Shown in pieces: positions 17,753 through 24,881 of a DNA stretch of 64,000 nt; the first letter of the stretch is position 1, and every line of letters begins with the position of its first letter. The position numbers and the translations under genes are program-made. Origin of the DNA: Planctomycetia bacterium (lineage in GTDB: Bacteria > Planctomycetota > UBA8108 > SXIK01); NCBI GenBank assembly GCA_005772855.1, contig SXIK01000173.1, positions 28,895-92,894 on the forward strand, written 5' to 3'. The notes under the pieces were generated by a model. That model had not been told where the DNA came from and ran no database searches. It saw only the letters and a program-made list of their open reading frames with translations.

Positions 17753-19924
17753 GTGACCCCAACCGGCCTAGCGATATCAAGACCCGCCGTGCTCGTCGAG
17801 GACGTCGCAGCAGCCACCTCGCTGGCCGTAAACAAGGTGCGTGGTGCGATTCAGCTCCTTGAGGAAGGTGCCTCGATCCCGTTCATCGCCAGGTACCGCA
17901 AGGAACGAACAGGCGCTCTTGATGAGACCCAGCTGCGGACTGTCGCAGACATGCTCGCCTACTTCACCGAGCTTGCGGAACGAAAAGGAACCGTGCTGAG
18001 GAGCATCGAGGAGCAGGGCCAGCTCGACGATGCTCTTCGGCGTAAGATCCTCCTCACGAAAAGCCGACAGGAGCTCGAAGACATCTACCTGCCCTTCAAA
18101 CCGCAGCGCCGCACAAGGGCGGCCATTGCACGCGAACGGGGTCTTGGGCCTCTGGCGGCCTACTTGAGCGAGGCGCAGGACAGCGGCACTTCTCGAGAGG
18201 CGCTCATCCAGCCGTTCGTGAACGTCGACAAGGGAGTCTCCAATGCAAATGCGGCTCTGCAGGGAGCCTGCGACATCCTTGCCGAGGAGTGGGCTGAGCA
18301 ACCTGCTGTACGCCAGTGGCTGCGCACGGAGCTAAAGGCCGGCGCTCTGAGCTCCCGGGTGCGCAAGGACTGGAAGGAGAAACCCAGCAAGTTTGAGATG
18401 TACTACGATTTCAAGGAGCCGCTTGAGAAGATGCCCTCTCACCGCTACCTGGCCATGCGTCGTGGTGAGGCAGAAGGGGTACTCTCGATCGGAATCGAGG
18501 TCGACGAGGAGTCACTTCTCGAACGGTTCGCCAGCAAGGTCCTCAAGAATCCACGCTTCTCCTTTCAAAAGGACCTTCTTGAGACGGTCAAGGACTGCTA
18601 CTCAAGGCTCCTTTTCCCCTCGATCGAGGCCGAGGCGCTGATGGAAGCGAAACAGGCCGCCGAGGAAGAGGCCATCAAGGTCTTCGCCAGGACTTTGCGG
18701 GATCTCCTCCTGGCTCCGCCGGCCGGTCCGAAAACCGTCATGGGAATCGACCCGGGTTTCCGCACGGGCTGCAAGGTGGCAGTCGTTGACTCAACGGGCA
18801 AGTTCCTCGAGAAGACCACCATTTACCCCACGCCTCCCGAAAGTCGCTCCGCCGAGGCTTCGAGAGCGCTCGCGAGCCTGATCAAGAAGCACGGGGTCGA
18901 GATCATCGCGATTGGTAACGGCACCGCATCCCGGGAGACCGACGAGTTCGTTGGAAAGTTTCTAAAGGAGGCTGGCCTCAACACCTCGAAGGTCTCTGTC
19001 AACGAGTCGGGTGCTTCAATATACTCTGCAAGCGAGCTCGCCGTGGCGGAGTTCCCCGATCTGGACGTGACGGTGCGAGGCGCGATCTCCATCGCACGGC
19101 GGTTGCAAGACCCGCTGTCGGAGCTGGTCAAGATTGATGCCAAGTCGATCGGCGTGGGTCAGTACCAGCATGACGTCCATCAGACGCAACTTCGGTCGGC
19201 TCTCGACCGGGAGGTGGAGTCCTGTGTGAACCGAGTGGGCGTGGACGTCAACACAGCAAGCACCCAGCTGCTCTCCTATGTCTGTGGTATTGGACCAAGG
19301 CTCGCGGACGCAATCGTACAGTTCCGCAACGAGCGCGGGCCCTTCAAGAGTCGGAGCGAGATTCAATCTGTCCCGCGTTTCGGCTCAAAGGCCTTCGAGC
19401 AGAGCGCTGGGTTCTTGAGAATCCGAGGCGGGGTCGAGCCACTGGACAACTCGGCGGTGCACCCCGAGAGCTACTATGTCGTCGAGAAAATGGCCCACGC
19501 CTTGGGCAAGCGGACTTCTGATCTGATCGGCCATATCGAACCTCTCAAGCGGCTCAAGGCCTCCGATTTCGTCGACGGCAAGGTTGGGCTGCCTACCGTG
19601 GAGGACATCGTCGAGGAGCTCGAGAAGCCCGGCCGCGACCCCCGCAAGGAGTTCAAGGTGGCTCGTTTCAGTGAGACCGTGCACGAGATCTGTGATTTGA
19701 AGCCGGGGATGGCGCTTGAAGGAGTCATCACCAACGTCACGAAGTTCGGTGCGTTCGTCGATATCGGTGTCCACACCGACGGGCTGATCCACGTCTCGGA
19801 GCTGGACAAGAAATTCGTGCGCGATCCCGCCGAGGTGGTGGCCGTTGGCGACATCGTCCGGGTAAAGGTCCTTACGATCGATCCGGAGCGAAAGCGCATC
19901 GGCCTGAGCCGCAAGCAAGCCTGA
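17753..19924 (+). CDS. tex: Tex family RNA-binding transcription accessory protein
   Basis: 723 residues from the GTG at 17753. The order is Tex N-terminal helical region (VRGAIQLLEEGASIPFIARYRKERTGALDE), YqgF/RNase-H-like core (TVMGIDPGFRTGCKVAVVD), helix-hairpin-helix (GIGPRLADAIVQFRNERGPFKS) and a C-terminal S1 RNA-binding domain (GMALEGVITNVTKFGAFVDIGVHTDGLIHVSEL). Tex binds nucleic acids and is thought to act on transcription or RNA metabolism. The ORF track uses the GTG at 17702, but an AAGGAAAGAAGGG stretch immediately precedes the GTG at 17753, so I prefer that start. The gene ends inside a strong hairpin shared with the convergent neighbour. Confidence 0.96.
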   Translation: MTPTGLAISRPAVLVEDVAAATSLAVNKVRGAIQLLEEGASIPFIARYRKERTGALDETQLRTVADMLAYFTELAERKGTVLRSIEEQGQLDDALRRKILLTKSRQELEDIYLPFKPQRRTRAAIARERGLGPLAAYLSEAQDSGTSREALIQPFVNVDKGVSNANAALQGACDILAEEWAEQPAVRQWLRTELKAGALSSRVRKDWKEKPSKFEMYYDFKEPLEKMPSHRYLAMRRGEAEGVLSIGIEVDEESLLERFASKVLKNPRFSFQKDLLETVKDCYSRLLFPSIEAEALMEAKQAAEEEAIKVFARTLRDLLLAPPAGPKTVMGIDPGFRTGCKVAVVDSTGKFLEKTTIYPTPPESRSAEASRALASLIKKHGVEIIAIGNGTASRETDEFVGKFLKEAGLNTSKVSVNESGASIYSASELAVAEFPDLDVTVRGAISIARRLQDPLSELVKIDAKSIGVGQYQHDVHQTQLRSALDREVESCVNRVGVDVNTASTQLLSYVCGIGPRLADAIVQFRNERGPFKSRSEIQSVPRFGSKAFEQSAGFLRIRGGVEPLDNSAVHPESYYVVEKMAHALGKRTSDLIGHIEPLKRLKASDFVDGKVGLPTVEDIVEELEKPGRDPRKEFKVARFSETVHEICDLKPGMALEGVITNVTKFGAFVDIGVHTDGLIHVSELDKKFVRDPAEVVAVGDIVRVKVLTIDPERKRIGLSRKQA

Positions 19925-19950
19925 AAGGAGGGAACGTCCCCCTTTCAGGC
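19919..19950. terminator. Bidirectional terminator-like hairpin overlapping the tex stop codon
   Basis: GCCTGAAAGG / CCTTTCAGGC plus an inner GGGA/TCCC gives a stem of about 14 bp with one bulged A. The tex TGA is part of the left arm, and the convergent LarA-like gene begins its stop codon one base to the right (19951). No long T-run follows on the plus strand (TCATATTTCTT). Confidence 0.7.
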
Positions 19951-21246
19951 TCATATTTCTTGCCGGTGAAACACTGATTCAAGATTACCGTTCGCGTCGA
20001 GCCTCATGGGCTCGGGCGCCGAGACAACCTGGAGACCCGTCCTTGATTGGACGAGGGGCAGGCACGCCTCGGAGAGACAAACGTTCTCGAGCTCGAGGGT
20101 GTCGTGAATATGGACCAAGAGAGGCCCGCCGGGTCGTCGGGGGCAGGTCTTGATCGCGGTGAGCAAAGCCTCCAGGTCGTTTCTTGCAACCACTGGAGAC
20201 CTGGCATTGTGGGGCGTGCACGCGGTCACTGCATTGATCGTGGTGATCGGGTAGTTAACTTTCTTGATGAAGCGCTCCGGGACAAAATCGACCAGCCCCA
20301 TGCCGACCGCGTTGCCATCGCTTTCATCGCTGAGATCACAGACAATAATTCTGTAAATGGAGGGCATCCAATCCTTCCATGGGACACCCTGAAGGTACCC
20401 GCAAACCCCGCGACCGATGATGTTCGTGTCGAGCCCAGCGCCCGAGATGTTCTTTCCCATACGGTCGCAAAGGAGGACATCGATCTCCTTGAGAGGCAAG
20501 CTTCCCATGAGCTGCCTCGACTCCTCCAGAAGACGCGCCTCATGCTCGAAGAATCCGTCAACCGCCACGCCCTCAACCTTCGCTGTCTCGTGGTAGGCGT
20601 TCTCGAGGATCGCGAGCCCTCCCAGAATCTTTCCAGTCGAGACGATCTTGCGAGCAGCGCCCTCGATCGCGGCACCAAGACCCAGGTCAAAAATGCGGCT
20701 GTGGTATTCCTGCGCCCCGACATACTTCCCGAGACCGATCGCGCAGATCTTCGAGAGGCCGCTCTCGATCCGGCCCTTGTAATCCGTGTGCGGCTTGACT
20801 CGGTTCATGAGAATGATGCCGTCCGAATTCCACGCCGCCTCCGCAATGAAGACCTCGATCCCCTCGCTCGTGCGCCCGAGGCTCCGCGTCTGCATCTGAT
20901 CCCGGATCGGCGCGCCCATCGACTGTTCCGTGACGCCGTAGTGCGCAATCAAGTGCCGCTGCCCTTCCGCCACCGCACCGCCATGGCTTCCCATTGCAGG
21001 GATAACAAAAGGCCGCGCATCACGACTCTTCAAGAACTCGACGGCCGCCTTCGTCATTTCGGCAATGCCGGCGATGCCTCGACTGCCGACCGTGACACCG
21101 ATCTCGGCACCCGGCTGGATCGTGCCCCTCGGGAAGAGCTTCTCGAGCTCGGCTTTCACGGCCTGGCTCAGGTCGATGACGCGTGGACGGGGAAAGCGCT
21201 GACGCGCAAGGAACATTCGGGGGAGGCTGTCGGCGTTTGTTGGCAT
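19951..21246 (-). CDS. LarA-like (DUF2088, nickel-dependent lactate racemase superfamily) protein
   Basis: 431 residues from the ATG at 21246 (the track start three bases earlier is TTG). The N-terminal half matches the DUF2088/LarA fold: a Rossmann-like GVTVGSRGIAGIAEMTKAAVEFL, then PAMGSHGGAVAEGQRHLIAHYGV, and a metal/cofactor-region segment NRVKPHTDYKGRIESGLSKICAIGLGK with the His-containing KPHT. Characterised LarA racemises lactate using a nickel-pincer nucleotide; homologues act on other 2-hydroxy acids and many are uncharacterised. The C-terminal half is divergent from LarA (LLCDRMGKNISGAGLDTNIIGRG). No larB/C/E-type cofactor genes are in the window, so the substrate and cofactor are unknown. 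Confidence 0.75.
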   Translation of the reverse strand: MPTNADSLPRMFLARQRFPRPRVIDLSQAVKAELEKLFPRGTIQPGAEIGVTVGSRGIAGIAEMTKAAVEFLKSRDARPFVIPAMGSHGGAVAEGQRHLIAHYGVTEQSMGAPIRDQMQTRSLGRTSEGIEVFIAEAAWNSDGIILMNRVKPHTDYKGRIESGLSKICAIGLGKYVGAQEYHSRIFDLGLGAAIEGAARKIVSTGKILGGLAILENAYHETAKVEGVAVDGFFEHEARLLEESRQLMGSLPLKEIDVLLCDRMGKNISGAGLDTNIIGRGVCGYLQGVPWKDWMPSIYRIIVCDLSDESDGNAVGMGLVDFVPERFIKKVNYPITTINAVTACTPHNARSPVVARNDLEALLTAIKTCPRRPGGPLLVHIHDTLELENVCLSEACLPLVQSRTGLQVVSAPEPMRLDANGNLESVFHRQEI

Positions 21247-21249
21247 CAA

Positions 21250-21532
21250 GTCACCATGCTACGGAGGCTCTTGCGTGCTTTCTATCTATGTATGTCGGCC
21301 CTTGCCGAGGTCTTCCTTGGCAATCTGCTCAAGAGTTGGAGGACGTTCTTTTTCTGACTGTTCGGCACGGTCTTCTCGTCTGAATCAAGCTCCTGAAGCG
21401 CCAGAATGCTTCAATACTACGAAGCTTACCCGCGGGATACCACAGGGTACCCCAACAGCCCTTCCAACCAGCACGCGCAGCACAATTGCGAGTGATTCCC
21501 GCGAATGCAGCAGCAGAGACCTTCCTGCTGCC
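21250..21532. other. Intergenic region without a supported gene
   Basis: About 280 bases between two minus-strand genes. It contains a T-rich patch near 21345 and a small GGGTACCC palindrome near 21451 but no ORF with family resemblance. It should carry the promoter of the LarA-like gene on its left side and the end structures of the methyltransferase transcript on its right side. Confidence 0.4.
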
Positions 21533-21547
21533 ATCGCCTCGGGCGAT
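21507..21547 (-). terminator. Two consecutive hairpins at the methyltransferase stop codon
   Basis: On the minus strand a perfect 6-bp stem with 3-nt loop (ATCGCC/GGCGAT, 21533-21547) overlaps the last base of the TAA stop, and a second 7-bp stem (GCAGCAG/CTGCTGC, 21507-21531) follows immediately. There is no U-tract. Confidence 0.45.
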
Positions 21548-22203
21548 TAGCCCGACACCAGCCAAACGACGGGGCGTCGCACCGTGACGCTCTCTATCTC
21601 CGCTGGCACCTGAACTTCGTAGTCAGCGAGGCGCTCGAGGCCCGCCTCGGGCAGGTACGCGCGACCGGGATCTCCCACCAGGACGATGGCGCCACGACGT
21701 GCGGCCTCGCGAACCCACGACGCAACTTGAGCCGACATCGCTCGTGCATAGAAGAGGTCTCCCGCCAGGACGACGTCGATTGGCGGCACCGGTGGCTCGC
21801 TCGTGAGACGGTCCCGCGTCTCAAGCTCGATCACGAGGCCATTGGCCTCGGCGTTGAGACCCGCCATTCGGATCGCCCAGGGGTCGATGTCGTTTGCAAT
21901 CACTTGAAACGCACCCGCGCGAGCGGCCGCAAGCGCCGCAAGCCCGTTTCCACAGCCCAGGTCAAGCGTTCGCTTGCCCGCCACAAGCCCCGCATGATCC
22001 AGAAGATAACGTGCGAGGGCCTGGCTTCCCGCCCAGGTGTAGGCCCAGTAAGGTGGCTCGACCGTGTGTCCCAGGAGCCTCTCGGCATCCTCCCATATCG
22101 GTACAAGTTGGCACGACTCGCGAATCAGGAGCTCGGGGCAAAGCGGCGGATGACACAGGCGGGTATACCTCCGCACCAACTCGCCAAAGGCGTCTTCACT
22201 CAT
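21547..22203 (-). CDS. Class I SAM-dependent methyltransferase, ETFB-lysine / PrmA-like group
   Basis: 218 residues. The segment PPYWAYTWAGSQALARYLLDH precedes a clear SAM-binding motif I (TLDLGCGNGLAALAAARAGA), motif II (VIANDIDPWAIRMAGLNAEANG) and post-motif DVVLAGDLFYARAMSAQVASWV. This arrangement is typical of METTL20-like enzymes that methylate lysines of electron-transfer flavoprotein or other proteins, and of related ribosomal-protein methylases. The W-rich N-terminal segment and the GD(L/V)FY motif support the protein-methyltransferase assignment over small-molecule enzymes, but the target is unknown. No ETF gene is nearby. Confidence 0.83.
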   Translation of the reverse strand: MSEDAFGELVRRYTRLCHPPLCPELLIRESCQLVPIWEDAERLLGHTVEPPYWAYTWAGSQALARYLLDHAGLVAGKRTLDLGCGNGLAALAAARAGAFQVIANDIDPWAIRMAGLNAEANGLVIELETRDRLTSEPPVPPIDVVLAGDLFYARAMSAQVASWVREAARRGAIVLVGDPGRAYLPEAGLERLADYEVQVPAEIESVTVRRPVVWLVSG

Positions 22204-22305
22204 GGGACCGATCGTACCTGCGAAATTCAGAAGGCTCCTGGCTCAAATCGGAATCGCCTCTTTAAGGACCACAGGGCCACGAACTGCGCAGGATCTTGGA
22301 CCTTC

Positions 22306-23235
22306 CTATCGCCCCTCGTCGATTCCCTTGGGATTCTCTTCTGTGATCTCAAGGAGGTAGCCCGATGGATCCTTGGTGACAAAATACCTCCGTCCCTTCG
22401 AGGCAAGCTCGGCATCCACTATCGACGCGTTCATGGCCACGGCATTGTCGTAATGTCGGTCGAAGTCGGAGACATGGAACACAAAAATAGCGCCCCACCC
22501 GAGGCATGACGGCGCCGGCCCGAGAAGGTAAGGATCACTCGCACGAGTCTTGTGGCGGCCATGGATCGCAAAGTGGATCCCATCAAACTCAAACTCTGCA
22601 TAGCCACCACTGACCTGGTTCACGCGGACAGGGTCGACTCCGAGCAGTCCACGATAAAAAGCCTCGGAAGCAGCCGGATCCCGGGAGGCCAGCATGATAA
22701 GCCCCAGGCGAGGCCTGGGCAACGGCACGTGAAGATTCGCTTTCGAGAGTCGGCTCAAGATCTCCGACTGCGTCCGCTCCAGCCGGGCCAGGTTAGTGAA
22801 AAGGTCCCTCTCTCTCAGCCGTTCGTCAAACTCTGCCTCACAGGCCGCCAGAAGGTTACGAGAGAGGTTGATGAATCCGCGCAACTCGGAGCGCACGCTG
22901 GCATCGTTCCATACCTCTCGAAGGAACACTCCCGCATCCGGCCTCGATTGCCACAGCCGGCCATAGCGGGCCACGTATTCACGGGCCGCGAGCGGCTCAC
23001 CGTCAGCGCCTGCGTACCAGATCCGCTGCACATGAAACTCCTCGCCCAGGAGGAGTGGCGCAATGTAGAGGTTCGCGAAGAATCCGGCCCGCAGGAGTGC
23101 GACGGCCCGCGGAATCTGGGACTTCTCGATCGCCTCCAGCGCAGAGTTGAAAAGCTCGTAAGGATTCTGTGTTTCGGATTGCAATTGTGAGACGTACGCC
23201 GCCTTCCCGTGATTTGACCCCGAGCCCACGAGCAC
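22306..23235 (-). CDS. Protein with C-terminal glyoxalase/VOC domain and unknown helical N-terminal domain
   Basis: About 309 residues. From roughly residue 170 of the chosen frame a vicinal-oxygen-chelate domain is recognisable: PRLGLIMLASRDPAASEAFYRGLLGVDPVRV, GGYAEFEFDGIHFAIHG, IFVFHVSDFDRHYDNAVAMNASI and RRYFVTKDPSGYLLEITEE, with a terminal Glu at the usual metal-ligand place. The N-terminal 165 residues are helical (FNSALEAIEKSQIPRAVALLRAGFFANL) and unfamiliar. The ORF-track start at 23292 runs into mutY on the other strand; GTG codons at 23235 or 23229 are more likely, so the N-terminus is uncertain. VOC proteins include lyases, dioxygenases and antibiotic-binding proteins; no substrate can be assigned. 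Confidence 0.7.
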   Translation of the reverse strand: MLVGSGSNHGKAAYVSQLQSETQNPYELFNSALEAIEKSQIPRAVALLRAGFFANLYIAPLLLGEEFHVQRIWYAGADGEPLAAREYVARYGRLWQSRPDAGVFLREVWNDASVRSELRGFINLSRNLLAACEAEFDERLRERDLFTNLARLERTQSEILSRLSKANLHVPLPRPRLGLIMLASRDPAASEAFYRGLLGVDPVRVNQVSGGYAEFEFDGIHFAIHGRHKTRASDPYLLGPAPSCLGWGAIFVFHVSDFDRHYDNAVAMNASIVDAELASKGRRYFVTKDPSGYLLEITEENPKGIDEGR

Positions 23236-23251
23236 AGTATATCTAACATGC

Positions 23252-24367
23252 TTGAGAAGAAAGAAGGACAAGCCCGCCAAAAGAGAGACCATCGATGCCC
23301 GGGAAACAGGCCAGATCGGGAAGCCGCTCCTGGCCTGGTATGCCAGGAATCGCCGTTGCCTGCCCTGGAGAGATTCTCCAACGCCCTACTCCGTCTGGGT
23401 ATCGGAGGTCATGCTCCAGCAGACTCGGGTGGAGACGGCAATCCCCTTCTACTGCCGATTTCTTGAGCGGTTTCCGCGGATCGAGGATCTCGCCGGGGCA
23501 GACCTTGATGAAGTCCTCACGCTCTGGTCAGGCCTGGGGTACTACCGAAGGGCTCGCTCGCTTCATGAAGGCGCAAAGATCGTGCTCGAAAGACACGGTG
23601 GAAGGTTTCCGCTGGCCGTGGAGGAAGCGCTGGAAGTGCCCGGAGTCGGCCCTTACACCGCCGGCGCAATCCTCAGCATCGCGCACAACTTGCCAGAGCC
23701 CGTTGTGGACGGAAATGTCGAGCGGGTCCTGACCCGACTCTTTCAAATTAGTGGCAATCCAAAGACGGGGCCGATAGCGAAGATGCTCCGTGGCATCGCG
23801 AGGGAATCCATCCCGAAAGGGCGAGCAGCCGACTTCAACCAGGCGCTCATGGAGCTGGGAGCCACAGTCTGTACAGCGCTTCAGCCTGGGTGCGGCAAGT
23901 GCCCGCTCGCAGCGATCTGCCTCGCCAGAGAGCATTCCGTGGTCGACCGCTATCCAACCCCGGCGCCCAGGCCAGTAACCGTGAACGTCTCCCTTCATGC
24001 TGCCGTCGTTCGAAACCAGGACGAATACCTGATCGAGAGAGTCACGCAGGGGCCCTGCCTGCGGGGGCTCTGGCTATTTCCTCTGGCAAGAGGCGAGGCG
24101 GAAGCCAACAAACCTTCAGTATCGCTCCTGGAGAGGCTGCGGCAGTGCCTTGGGGTCTCGCCGCGTTTCACTGGCCCTCTGGGAAGAGTTCGCCACTCGA
24201 TCACGTTCCGCAGAATACAGATCGAGATTTTCTGCTTCGAGTTGAGGGGCTCGAAGGGCAAGTCCTCTTCCGAGCATCTCAAGTGGGCCCGCCTCGACCT
24301 GCTGGGCAAGTCGGTGCCGGTTTCGTCAGTCGCGCTGAAGATGGCCCGGCTGCTCGAGGTGCGTTGA
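23252..24367 (+). CDS. mutY: A/G-specific adenine DNA glycosylase MutY
   Basis: 371 residues. The HhH-GPD core has catalytic Glu52 (SEVMLQQTRVET), the hairpin VPGVGPYTAGAIL and catalytic Asp153 (VVDGNVERVL). The [4Fe-4S] ligands are Cys207, Cys214, Cys217 and Cys223 in the standard C-x6-C-x2-C-x5-C spacing. The C-terminal Nudix-like domain (PRPVTVNVSLHAAVVRNQDEYLIERVTQGPCLRGLWLFP) recognises 8-oxoguanine. MutY removes adenine mispaired with 8-oxoG. The only in-frame start before the conserved LLAWYARNRRCLPWR is a TTG at 23252. The stop codon lies inside a hairpin. Confidence 0.96.
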   Translation: MRRKKDKPAKRETIDARETGQIGKPLLAWYARNRRCLPWRDSPTPYSVWVSEVMLQQTRVETAIPFYCRFLERFPRIEDLAGADLDEVLTLWSGLGYYRRARSLHEGAKIVLERHGGRFPLAVEEALEVPGVGPYTAGAILSIAHNLPEPVVDGNVERVLTRLFQISGNPKTGPIAKMLRGIARESIPKGRAADFNQALMELGATVCTALQPGCGKCPLAAICLAREHSVVDRYPTPAPRPVTVNVSLHAAVVRNQDEYLIERVTQGPCLRGLWLFPLARGEAEANKPSVSLLERLRQCLGVSPRFTGPLGRVRHSITFRRIQIEIFCFELRGSKGKSSSEHLKWARLDLLGKSVPVSSVALKMARLLEVR

Positions 24368-24391
24368 ACAAGTCCTTGTTGCAGTCAACGC
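24361..24391 (+). terminator. Hairpin containing the mutY stop codon
   Basis: An outer 7-bp stem GCGTTGA / TCAACGC, whose left arm ends in the TGA stop, encloses an inner ACAAG/CTTGT pairing. No T-run follows. Terminator function is inferred from position. Confidence 0.45.
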
Positions 24392-24881
24392 AGGCCCCTC
24401 CGTACGCCTGACACCCGGTCCGACGGTACTCGCGACCTTGCCGCGCTGACCTCGTTGAGCAGAAGAGAGCTGATGAGGTGCCGCAAATGGAGCTTGGAAG
24501 GCTGCCGTGGGAACGGAATACATCCGCCGATCAGGAAGACTTGTAAAGGACCAACAGCAGGACCAAGAGGGCCAGGGCGAGCAAGTTCCAGACCAGCATG
24601 CGGTCGAGCTCATGGGGGCCCGGGGTATTGGAGCGAGAGAGTTTGGCCAGGGAGCGCATGAACGGCAAGAAAGCAAAACCGCATCCAATCTTTTGATTAT
24701 GTGTTGTTATTATTTTAGTTGTTTTAATCGCATCTGTCCAGGCCCGCTGTGCGATTTTCGTACGTTTCTTGGCCTGAGAATCTGCCCCCACGCAACGACA
24801 AGGCAATGATCAACTTGCGGCCGGAACAACGGCCCTGGAGGCGCCAGGATCGGGGGAAAGTCCAACGCCATGGCCCCGAGT
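24392..24881. other. Intergenic region with an AT-rich island
   Basis: About 490 bases between mutY (plus) and the end of the AsmA-like gene (minus). Around 24685-24735 the sequence drops to very low GC (ATTATGTGTTGTTATTATTT), unlike anything else nearby. A small minus-strand ORF (24531-24806) with a hydrophobic C-terminus overlaps this. Nothing else is supported. Confidence 0.4.
24531..24806 (-). CDS. Possible small tail-anchored membrane protein
   Basis: The 91-residue ORF ends in a convincing single membrane segment, MLVWNLLALALLVLLLVLYKSS, preceded by a polar stretch (KLSRSNTPGPHELDR). The N-terminal part spans the AT-rich island and looks non-native, so translation could begin internally at the ATG at 24659, giving a 42-residue protein. 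No Shine-Dalgarno is visible and no homologue is recognised. The hydrophobic end is the only reason for listing it; it may be chance. Confidence 0.25.
   Translation of the reverse strand: MPCRCVGADSQAKKRTKIAQRAWTDAIKTTKIITTHNQKIGCGFAFLPFMRSLAKLSRSNTPGPHELDRMLVWNLLALALLVLLLVLYKSS

Noticed and set aside
20047-21357. 436-codon plus-strand ORF opposite the LarA-like gene
   Set aside because: Shadow frame; the minus-strand protein has clear DUF2088/LarA motifs.
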